Origin: Pseudoalteromonas umbrosa
Lineage (GTDB): Bacteria; Pseudomonadota; Gammaproteobacteria; Enterobacterales; Alteromonadaceae
DNA: 64,000 bases
Assembly: GCF_030125375.1 (NCBI RefSeq)
Contig: NZ_JASJUU010000001.1
Span: forward strand, 1,500,971 to 1,564,970
Reading direction: 5' to 3'
Position 1 is the stretch's first letter. Every line of letters starts with the position of its first letter. A program made the position numbers and the translations under genes. This document shows positions 6,107 to 13,588 of the stretch, piece by piece. Under the pieces are notes generated by a model. It ran no database searches and had not been told where the DNA came from. It saw only the letters and a program-made list of their open reading frames with translations.

Positions 6107-7861
6107 CTAACGATTAGTTAACTCGCTTAGCAACCAATCTAATTGATACCTTGCCGCAGATATCAGCTCATCAAATACTAATATTTCAACATTTGCTTCA
6201 ATATGATCTGGGCGAGGCAAATCACCACCTCGTTTTCCGCCTAAAAGCATGACTCTAATGGGTTTATCAGTATACCTGGTAAACTCATTTCGGTAGGTCG
6301 TTGCTTGCTGATAGTCCAGGTAGCTTAAGCTGTGTTTAGGCCTCTTAAACTCGATTAACAAATGTTCATTGTAAACACTACGGTTTAGAAGTAAGTCTGG
6401 TCTTTTAGACCCCAAATCTCCGGTATATTTCTCATTCAAATAATCTTCAATCTGGCGTCTTAATGTTATATTCGAACTAAACATGGAGTATTCTGGGCCA
6501 AACAGCCACATGTTGTTCTCAATAGCCCTATGGAGTTCAGCTTCAAGTGTACTATTCTTCAAACATAACTCTTCGAGTGCATCGAGAAATGAGAGCCTAG
6601 TGGCAGCTTGTTCAGCCATGAAACTCAGCTGCGCAATACCATAGTCTTCAAGGGCTTCTGCAAGTTTAGCTATCTCTGAATTTCTAGCACTATTAAGTTG
6701 TTCAATAACCATTCTATAATCTGACCGTTCAATGGCATCTAGAATTACGTTAACAATGGGCTCAAGCTTTGACTCCGGTTCGCCGTAATACTTCTGTAAT
6801 ATCTTTCTAATTGCATCATCTGCAAACTGTCTTTTGAACTCAGGTAGCTGCTCTAACCTTTCATTTACCTTCTTTGCTAGCCTTGCTTGTGCTAAATTCA
6901 TCTCTTTCGAATATGCTTTTTGAAAAGCTTCTTTCACTATCGGTTGAATTAGGTGTTTCAACTCTAAAATGAACTGACTATTTTCGATTAGCGCTCCCCA
7001 ATCTGCAGTTACGTGGTCGATTAAACCATCAGCCTCAACCTCTCCATACAGCTGATTTAGGAGTTTAGCGGGAAATGTTTCATCATCTTCTAGGCCAAAA
7101 GATGAAGGTTCACCCACTACCTTTCCAGCGACTCTGATTGCAATACCTGACTTTCTTACTTTTGACTTCTTATCTGCAATCGTGAACTTTAGATTGACCT
7201 TTCCTAGCGAACTGCTTTCAAATGTATTTTGAACAAAGCTACCCCTGAGATCATCAACGTCCATTTCTTTGTCATTAACTACGATTTTAAAATCGTTTTC
7301 CCTGCCATAATCTTGAAGTAGCTTTTGTCTGAACTTGGCAGGATCAGGGAAAGCAAGATTTTGCTTCATTTCCAGTAGTGTGATTTTTGTACCACTTGCT
7401 AAAGGGTCGCACGCGGTAACGGTAAGTGGTAGCGGTAAAACTTCAATCTCTCCCACTTCATTTAAAGAAGGAAGATCGATTTCAAATTTACAACGTGTCC
7501 CTCTAGTCCAAGTCTCTACGATCATTCTATTGGCGCACATAAGGCCAGCAAACTTGCCTATTCCTTTCCTTCCCTTAACCTTTCTATACTTTTTCGGAGT
7601 AAACTGACCCCTACGACTTCTACGATTCCTAGCAATCAGCAGGTATTCATTTTTAAGCTCCTCTTCTGTCATTCCCGAACCATCGTCTTCTATGATGATC
7701 GGATCTTTGCTAAGAGGTTCTGGAAACTTTACAACCACCACCTCAGAGTCAGCATCCCAGCTATTATCTACAAGCTCTTTTAATGCCGCTTCAACTGAAC
7801 GATAATTTTCACTTAGCAACGTTGCCAGACGACTATCAACATTAAAGTTCAAAGTATTCAT
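6107..7861 (-). CDS. GHKL (MORC/Hsp90-like) ATPase with C-terminal PD-(D/E)XK nuclease
   Basis: The protein has 584 residues. Its N-terminus is a GHKL ATPase: the Mg-binding helix ELVDN at 29-33, DDGSGM at 59-64 and a glycine-rich GRKGIGKFAG at 97-106. A helical middle section (about 290-430) follows. The C-terminus has ELHRAIENN then WLFGPEY near 435-450, and Asp489, Glu504 and Lys506 (RPDLLL, IEFKRP). This layout is typical of PD-(D/E)XK nucleases of the DUF4263/Shedu type. The ribosome site GGAAATTTT precedes the ATG. The gene lies between attI-like copies 2 and 3 but lacks a complete attC downstream. Domain logic suggests a phage-defence nuclease; I do not know this exact pairing as a named system. 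Confidence 0.88.
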   Translation of the reverse strand: MNTLNFNVDSRLATLLSENYRSVEAALKELVDNSWDADSEVVVVKFPEPLSKDPIIIEDDGSGMTEEELKNEYLLIARNRRSRRGQFTPKKYRKVKGRKGIGKFAGLMCANRMIVETWTRGTRCKFEIDLPSLNEVGEIEVLPLPLTVTACDPLASGTKITLLEMKQNLAFPDPAKFRQKLLQDYGRENDFKIVVNDKEMDVDDLRGSFVQNTFESSSLGKVNLKFTIADKKSKVRKSGIAIRVAGKVVGEPSSFGLEDDETFPAKLLNQLYGEVEADGLIDHVTADWGALIENSQFILELKHLIQPIVKEAFQKAYSKEMNLAQARLAKKVNERLEQLPEFKRQFADDAIRKILQKYYGEPESKLEPIVNVILDAIERSDYRMVIEQLNSARNSEIAKLAEALEDYGIAQLSFMAEQAATRLSFLDALEELCLKNSTLEAELHRAIENNMWLFGPEYSMFSSNITLRRQIEDYLNEKYTGDLGSKRPDLLLNRSVYNEHLLIEFKRPKHSLSYLDYQQATTYRNEFTRYTDKPIRVMLLGGKRGGDLPRPDHIEANVEILVFDELISAARYQLDWLLSELTNR

Positions 7862-7898
7862 AAAATTTCCATTGTGTTCGATTATTATCCGTAAAGCA

Positions 7899-8095
7899 TA
7901 AAATTTTTATTTACGACAAATGTCGCATAACAACAACTTGTCAAATACGCACTTTATTACTCTAAACCATAACAACAAGTTAACCAGCTGTCACCAAATT
8001 GAAAAATATCAAAGCACATCAATTGCCACATAACCTTGATTTGTGACAACTTCCACACAGTATACGAATAGAAAAAAATCAAAATTGGACTAGCT
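7899..8095 (-). other. attI-like region, copy 3 (decayed)
   Basis: This segment shares the AAATTTTTATTTACGACAAATGTCGCATAACAAC start and the following 150 bp with copies 1 and 2. Its core is TAAA rather than TAAC, and the inner inverted pair has changed. It marks the right-hand end of the integron segment. Confidence 0.65.
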
Positions 8096-8240
8096 AAGGA
8101 ATCGCCATTTTTATTGATGATTCATGCACATATGTATACACAAAGATATGCCAAAAGCACTATTTAATGTTGCCTCTGTTGGATAACAGACTGCATCTGA
8201 TTTTGTAACTAATTGCCCCCAAAGACACTTGAAGGGTAGA
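8096..8240 (+). pseudogene. intI: integron integrase 5' fragment, copy 3 (broken)
   Basis: The frame from 8096 reads SPFLLMIHAHMYTQRYAKST, stop, CCLCWITD, more stops, and PPKTLEG. It is clearly homologous to the remnant at 5762 but more decayed, with AAG in place of the start ATG. Homology ends shortly before the M23 peptidase gene. Confidence 0.8.
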
Positions 8241-8264
8241 AATAGAAATAAAACTAAAACCCCC

Positions 8265-8777
8265 TCACTCCACCAAAGCCTTACTTGGATCTAAATAAAA
8301 CATCTTTTTCCAGCCTTGGGTTTCAAATGTTACAAGCCAAGGTAGCGGGATAAGAGACAAGATAGAGTAATGCACATGGGCAGGTTTTCCTTTGGCGTTG
8401 CCTGTATCGCCCAAAGTACCAATGGGTTGACCTGAACTTAGCCACTGACCAGCATGGGTTATAACACTCTCTAGGTGCGCATAATAATGAATGCGCCATT
8501 TAGGGCCGAGTACAATCACCACTCTGCCGCCTTTATTGAACTGCCCTGAAAATAAAACAACGCCGTCGGATGCCGACAACACATCTGTGCCTTTTTTTCC
8601 AAAAATATCTATGCCTTTGTGCACGCCCGAACTCACCCACGGTTCATACCAAAAAGTCTCTTGATGCCAATCATGAGCACTGGCACCACGAACCGGTATG
8701 CGTAACTTCTCGGGCAGTAACAAACCGATTAAAATGATGAAAGTCACAACAAAGAGTAAATACTTTAGATACCTCAC
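8265..8777 (-). CDS. M23 (LytM) family metallopeptidase
   Basis: The protein has about 170 residues. An N-terminal membrane anchor (YLKYLLFVVTFIILIGLLL) is followed by a periplasmic LytM domain with HKGID (H-x3-D), a YYAH motif and HVH. These supply the zinc ligands and catalytic histidine of M23 endopeptidases, which cut peptidoglycan cross-links. I prefer the GTG at 8777, preceded by AAGGAT, over an upstream in-frame TTG at 8807. It is not a cassette gene: no attC follows, and integrase remnant copy 3 ends just before it, so this is the chromosomal flank of the integron. Confidence 0.85.
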   Translation of the reverse strand: MRYLKYLLFVVTFIILIGLLLPEKLRIPVRGASAHDWHQETFWYEPWVSSGVHKGIDIFGKKGTDVLSASDGVVLFSGQFNKGGRVVIVLGPKWRIHYYAHLESVITHAGQWLSSGQPIGTLGDTGNAKGKPAHVHYSILSLIPLPWLVTFETQGWKKMFYLDPSKALVE

Positions 8778-9026
8778 ACTGCAATCCTTAAAATTTTTGC
8801 CAACCAATCCACATCAAAAAAGAATAATTTAGTTGCATAAAATGCACGAAAAGACATAACTGAGTGGCTAACCAGCCTTTAAAAGTTGATTAAATACTAA
8901 AACTCCTTAAAAAGTGCTGAATAACACGCTGATTAAAATACAAACTAATAAACTAGTATTATAAAAATAAAATTTATTCCTCCATTTTGCTTTCATAATT
9001 ATGTACCACCATGCGTTATAACTAAG
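8778..9026. promoter_or_regulatory. divergent intergenic region upstream of the PKS operon
   Basis: An AT-rich stretch of about 250 bp separates the minus-strand peptidase from the first biosynthetic gene. It must hold the promoter of the 9027-33694 operon. I could not pick out a convincing -35/-10 pair or operator. Confidence 0.35.
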
Positions 9027-10535
9027 ATGATCCCGCTTGGAAATGGTATGCAGCACGCTATAGATCATGAAAACGTCCAGTTAACTGATGTCATGTGTGA
9101 ACAAAAACATAACAACAAAAACCAACAAAGTACTAAAAGCGAAAACAGCTTCGACTTAGCCAAGATTTCACCAAACAACCTTGGCTGTGCCAATTTTCGC
9201 AAAGACTATGGTCTCAAATCTGCTTATTTGGCAGGCGGTATGTATCGTGGTATTGCCTCTAAAGAGTTGGTCATCGCACTTGCAAACGCAGGCGTGATGG
9301 GCTTTTTAGGCACAGGCGGCAGGCAACTAAAAGACATAGAACAAGACATAATTCATATTCAAAGCAAGCTCACACATGGCCAAGCATATGGAATGAATCT
9401 AGTGGCAAATTTAGACTCGCCAGATACCGAGCTTGCCACCGTAGCGCTCTACCTACAACATGGTATAAAGTGTATCGAAGCTGCCGCGTTTATTCGCATT
9501 ACACCCGCTCTGGTACTGTATCGCTTACAGGGTTTATACCAAGATGAACAAGGCATTGTGCGCTCCCACAATAAGCTGATCGCCAAACTCTCTCGCCCAG
9601 AAGTCGCCAATGGCTTTTTAAGCCCAGCACCTCAGCAAATCGTCCAACAACTGCTTGATGACCATAAAATCACAGCCGAGCAAGCTAAATTAAGCCAATC
9701 CATATTTATGTGTGACGACATCTGTGTCGAGGCGGACTCAGGCGGCCATACAGACAGAGGACAGCCCGCTGTTTTACTGCCCGCAATCCAAAGCTTACGG
9801 GACCAAAAAGTCGCTGAGTTTGGCTTTTTGCATTCACCGCGAATTGGGCTTGGTGGCGGCATTGGCACGCCAAGTGCTGCCGCAGCCGCTTTTATGATGG
9901 GCGCAGACTTTATTCTCACGGGCTCAATCAACCAATGCACCGTCGAAGCAGGTACATCCGATGCCGTTAAACACATGCTGCAACACATCAATGTGCAAGA
10001 CACTGAGTATGCGCCCGCTGGCGATATGTTTGAATCCGGTGCCAAGGTGCAGGTACTGAAAAAAGGCAGTTTTTTTGCGGCGCGTGCCAACAAGTTGTTT
10101 CAGCTTTATCAGCAATATGACTCGCTCGACGCCCTACCGCAAAGAATACAAGCGCAGCTACAAGACAAGTACTTCAACATGAGCTTTGACGAGATCTGGC
10201 AACAAACCAAAGACTACTTGCTTGCATCTAAGCGCCCACATGATGTGGAGCGCGCCGAAAAAGACGGCAAATACAAAATGGCCCGCGTGTTTCGCTGGTA
10301 CTTTGCCCACAGCATGAAGTTGGCCTTTAGCGGCGATGAGCAAATGCGAGTGAACTTTCAAGTGCACACAGGCCCAGCTCTTGGTGCATTTAATCAGTGG
10401 GTCAAAGGCACTGAGCTTGAACCATGGCAAAACCGTCACGTTGACAAAATTGCCGACAAACTGATGCAAGACACCGCTGAATTAATGAATGCCAAAGTGC
10501 AACAACTGCTGGCAGCTAACCTCGCTTACAAATAA
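9027..10535 (+). CDS. PfaD-family trans-acting enoylreductase
   Basis: This 502-residue FMN-dependent TIM-barrel protein is of the PfaD/2-nitropropane-dioxygenase type. The GGMYRGIAS and GVMGFLGTGG motifs, the EADSGGHTDRG segment, and a glycine-rich FMN phosphate site GLGGGIGTPSAA followed by GADFILTGSINQ are characteristic. In trans-AT pathways such proteins reduce enoyl-ACP intermediates in trans. Here module 1 of the megasynthase has KR and DH but no ER, so it is the likely client. The first ATG has weak ribosome-site support, and ATGs at 9048 or 9093 are possible starts. It is 14 bp upstream of the acyltransferase gene in the same operon. Confidence 0.9.
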   Translation: MIPLGNGMQHAIDHENVQLTDVMCEQKHNNKNQQSTKSENSFDLAKISPNNLGCANFRKDYGLKSAYLAGGMYRGIASKELVIALANAGVMGFLGTGGRQLKDIEQDIIHIQSKLTHGQAYGMNLVANLDSPDTELATVALYLQHGIKCIEAAAFIRITPALVLYRLQGLYQDEQGIVRSHNKLIAKLSRPEVANGFLSPAPQQIVQQLLDDHKITAEQAKLSQSIFMCDDICVEADSGGHTDRGQPAVLLPAIQSLRDQKVAEFGFLHSPRIGLGGGIGTPSAAAAAFMMGADFILTGSINQCTVEAGTSDAVKHMLQHINVQDTEYAPAGDMFESGAKVQVLKKGSFFAARANKLFQLYQQYDSLDALPQRIQAQLQDKYFNMSFDEIWQQTKDYLLASKRPHDVERAEKDGKYKMARVFRWYFAHSMKLAFSGDEQMRVNFQVHTGPALGAFNQWVKGTELEPWQNRHVDKIADKLMQDTAELMNAKVQQLLAANLAYK

Positions 10536-10549
10536 AAAACGGAGTAGAT

Positions 10550-11662
10550 ATGAAAACATACATATTTCCGGGACAAGGATCACAATACGTCGGCATGGGC
10601 AAATCGCTTTTTGCTGAGTTTCCTGCGTATGTTGAGCAAGCCAGTGACTTGCTTGGTTACTCAATCAGCGAGCTGTGCTTGGCAGATCCCAACAAGCAGC
10701 TTAATCACACTCAATTTACTCAGCCTGCGCTTTATGTCGTCAGTGCCCTCGCCTTTTTACAACAGCAAAAACAACAGGGAGCTGCAGACTATTTAGCAGG
10801 TCACAGCTTGGGTGAATACGCTGCGTTATTTGCCGCAGGTGCGATCAGTTTTGAGACTGGGTTAAAGCTGGTACAAAAGCGCGGTGCACTCATGAGCGAA
10901 GCAGCTCCAGGCGCCATGGCCGCTGTGCTGAATGTCAGCGAATTTGACTTAAATAACGCACTGACAGAGAACAACTTAAACACCATTGATATTGCCAATT
11001 TGAATGCGCCAGACCAAATCGTGATCTCAGGGCTTGCTGAAGACATTAATAAAAGCCAAGCTTTTATAGAGCAGCTAAGTGGTCGCTTTATCAAACTCAA
11101 TACAAGTGGTGCATTTCATTCTCGCTATATGGCCCCTGCGCAAACTGAGTTTGCTGAATTTATTCAAGGCTTTGAGTTTAAAACTTTGCAAACACCTGTG
11201 ATTGCTAACGTCACAGCACAGCCTTATCACCATGCAGATATCGCTCAGCACTTAATAGCGCAAATTACCCAGCCTGTGCAGTGGACTAAAAGCGTTGAAT
11301 ATTTGCTCTCACAAGGCGATATGGACTTTTTAGAGCTTGGGCCAAAAAAGGTGCTCACTAAATTAGTGCAAACCATTGAAAAACAGTTTGTAAAGCCAGA
11401 GCAGTCCAGTGTCGTAAAAACACCCTCAAATATTCAAGCAAATGTTACGCCGCAGCAGCAGGTTGCACACTGGAATAACATGTATCCAGTGGGTACCGAG
11501 GTGCTTATTAAAGGGCAAACAACACCCTATAAAACCCGTACTCAAGCCACTCTACAGTTTGGCCACCGCCCTACACTTTATTTGCACGGTTTCGGCGGAT
11601 ACTTCCATTTAACTGATTTACGCCCTGCTCAGCAGCATGCGCACATCCCCGCAACGGCTTAA
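10550..11662 (+). CDS. trans-acting malonyl-CoA:ACP acyltransferase
   Basis: The protein has 370 residues. The first 290 are FabD-like: an FPGQGSQ start, the nucleophile serine in GHSLGEY, an Arg in QKRG, and GAFHS containing the active histidine. The GAFHS form fits malonyl loading. The ribosome site GGAG precedes the ATG. The megasynthase has no AT domains, so this enzyme should supply all its extender units. The C-terminal 75 residues (after about 295) form an extra basic, beta-rich tail not found in housekeeping FabD. It may be a docking piece, or the remains of a fused domain. Confidence 0.92.
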   Translation: MKTYIFPGQGSQYVGMGKSLFAEFPAYVEQASDLLGYSISELCLADPNKQLNHTQFTQPALYVVSALAFLQQQKQQGAADYLAGHSLGEYAALFAAGAISFETGLKLVQKRGALMSEAAPGAMAAVLNVSEFDLNNALTENNLNTIDIANLNAPDQIVISGLAEDINKSQAFIEQLSGRFIKLNTSGAFHSRYMAPAQTEFAEFIQGFEFKTLQTPVIANVTAQPYHHADIAQHLIAQITQPVQWTKSVEYLLSQGDMDFLELGPKKVLTKLVQTIEKQFVKPEQSSVVKTPSNIQANVTPQQQVAHWNNMYPVGTEVLIKGQTTPYKTRTQATLQFGHRPTLYLHGFGGYFHLTDLRPAQQHAHIPATA

Positions 11663-11739
11663 ATCCACATGAATACAATCACTGGCCCAAGTAAGGCCAT
11701 CAACAGAATAAAACTTAACCATAATATTGGACCACAGCG

Positions 11740-13482
11740 ATGAAATATTACATTGGCTTAGCCACCTCATTTCACGACCCTGCAATTGCAATCGTTAACG
11801 CAAAAGGCGAACTCATTTTTGCCGAAGACGCAGAGCGCTTTTTAGGCTACAAACGTGGCCTATACTGCTTGCCAGACAACCCTTACTACATTGAAGAAGT
11901 ACTAAAAACGCACTGCGCCGATTGCACTGAGCTAGTGATTGCCAAAACATGGAGTAAAGGCCGCGAAAAAAGCACCAATATTTTAGAAAATGTGGTTTTA
12001 AGTATTTTAGAGACTTTCTCATTTAATATTGACGTCAACACCCGCGATATTAAAGATCAGTTCTACTTTGCTCGCGCTTCTCAGGCGGCGGCTGGCAGAA
12101 CCCTATCACGCTTTTTTGAAGCAGGTTGCCGTAATTTTATCGTCGGTAACTACAGAACTAAAAAACCAACGGATGTACGCTATCACGACCACCATTTAAC
12201 CCACGCGGCCAACGCCTGTTTTAACAGCCCGTATGATGACGCAACGTGTATCGTGGTAGATGGCATGGGCGAAAAAAGCAGTATTGCCTATTACACCTAC
12301 AAACATGGCAAAATTAAACCTGCGCCAATCAAGGTAAAACGCTCATTTAAGAGTTTAGGTTTGTTCTACACCATCATCTGTGAAAACCTCGGCTTTGACC
12401 CGCTCAAAGGTGAAGAGTGGAAAGTGATGGGCCTTGCCCCGTACGGTAAAAAAGACCAAAGAGTCTATGATTTACTGCGCTCATCTTTGCAGGTTAAAAA
12501 CGGTAACTTTGCTGTTCCGAAAAACCTTAATGCCATCATGAAAGAAATCAAAAGCATGGCAAGAGAGCCAGGTGAGTCAATTGAACGCTATAAAGACTTT
12601 GCTTACACAGGTCAGTTGGTGTTTGGTGAGATCTTCATGGATTTAATCAACGCCGCATACGAGTATGCACCGTCTAAAAACCTATGTATTTCAGGTGGCT
12701 GTTCTCTGAACTCCTCATTTATGGGCACCGCTCTTGAGCGCTCCAAATTTGACAACATTTTTGTACCTTCAGCCCCTGCTGATGATGGCAATGCCATTGG
12801 CGCTGCGTTTTTAAGTTACCAGCAAGACAACCCAAGTTGGCAGCCAAGTAAAACCGTGCAATCGCCATATACAGGCTCAACAGTCAAAGAAAAGTCACTG
12901 CAAAAGCTGGCGCAATATGGCCACTTAAAAGCCACAGATTACGGCGATGAGGTCTACAAAAAAACCGCAGAGTTTTTAGCGCAAGGCAAAATCATCGGGT
13001 GGGCACAAGGTCGCGCCGAATTTGGTCCGCGCTCTTTAGGTAACCGCTCAATCCTCGCAAACCCATGTTTGCCTGATATGAAAGACACCATCAATGCCCG
13101 CGTTAAGTTCCGTGAAGAGTTCAGACCGTTTGCACCGTCTATTTTGCACGAGCATGGCGATGAATACTTTGAAAACTACCAAGAGTCACCTTACATGGAG
13201 CGTACTTTGGTCTTTAGAGAAGAAGTACGAGACAAGGTGCCTGCGGTTGTGCACGTCGATAACACAGGCCGTTTGCAGTCAGTGAAAAAAGAGTGGAACG
13301 AACCTTACTACAACTTGATCAGTAGCTTTAAAGAGATCACAGGCGTGCCTGTGCTACTAAACACCAGCTTCAACATTATGGGTAAGCCCATTGTGCATTC
13401 TGTTGAAGATATGCTCGCGGTGTTCCTGATGTCAGGCATCGATGTGTTGGTGATTAACAACACCATTTACGAAAAGAGCTAA
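11740..13482 (+). CDS. NodU/CmcH-type O-carbamoyltransferase
   Basis: This 580-residue protein carries the hallmarks of the carbamoyltransferase family that uses carbamoyl phosphate and ATP to carbamoylate hydroxyl groups. It has an N-terminal Kae1-like part (GLATSFHDPAIA, HDHHLTHAANA, VVDGMGE) and a C-terminal YrdC-like part with GRAEFGPRSLGNRSILANP. Length fits the family (about 550-600). Its position between the acyltransferase and the megasynthase strongly suggests it decorates a hydroxyl of the polyketide or the threonine side chain. Carbamate groups of this origin occur in saxitoxin, novobiocin, geldanamycin and tobramycin. Confidence 0.92.
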   Translation: MKYYIGLATSFHDPAIAIVNAKGELIFAEDAERFLGYKRGLYCLPDNPYYIEEVLKTHCADCTELVIAKTWSKGREKSTNILENVVLSILETFSFNIDVNTRDIKDQFYFARASQAAAGRTLSRFFEAGCRNFIVGNYRTKKPTDVRYHDHHLTHAANACFNSPYDDATCIVVDGMGEKSSIAYYTYKHGKIKPAPIKVKRSFKSLGLFYTIICENLGFDPLKGEEWKVMGLAPYGKKDQRVYDLLRSSLQVKNGNFAVPKNLNAIMKEIKSMAREPGESIERYKDFAYTGQLVFGEIFMDLINAAYEYAPSKNLCISGGCSLNSSFMGTALERSKFDNIFVPSAPADDGNAIGAAFLSYQQDNPSWQPSKTVQSPYTGSTVKEKSLQKLAQYGHLKATDYGDEVYKKTAEFLAQGKIIGWAQGRAEFGPRSLGNRSILANPCLPDMKDTINARVKFREEFRPFAPSILHEHGDEYFENYQESPYMERTLVFREEVRDKVPAVVHVDNTGRLQSVKKEWNEPYYNLISSFKEITGVPVLLNTSFNIMGKPIVHSVEDMLAVFLMSGIDVLVINNTIYEKS

Positions 13483-13489
13483 CAGTAAG

Positions 13490-13535
13490 CGCCCTAAATC
13501 AAGGGTGATTTAGGGCGACCGCCAAGGTAGGCGGT
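13490..13535 (+). promoter_or_regulatory. two successive hairpins before the megasynthase gene
   Basis: Positions 13490-13517 form a perfect 12-bp stem (CGCCCTAAATCA with TGATTTAGGGCG) with a four-base loop. Immediately after, 13518-13535 form a 6-bp GC-rich stem (ACCGCC/GGCGGT). A CAAATTATTTG run follows, not a clean U tract. The pair could be a leaky terminator or an mRNA processing or stability element that sets the level of the very long downstream message. Confidence 0.6.
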
Positions 13536-13588
13536 CAAATTATTTGCTTTGCACATTATTAGTTACACCCGTTTTACTGAGACAAACC

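Noticed and set aside
9632..10469. Several open frames antisense or out of frame inside the PfaD gene
   Set aside because: The PfaD reading frame is fully supported by motifs; the others are shadows of its codon usage.
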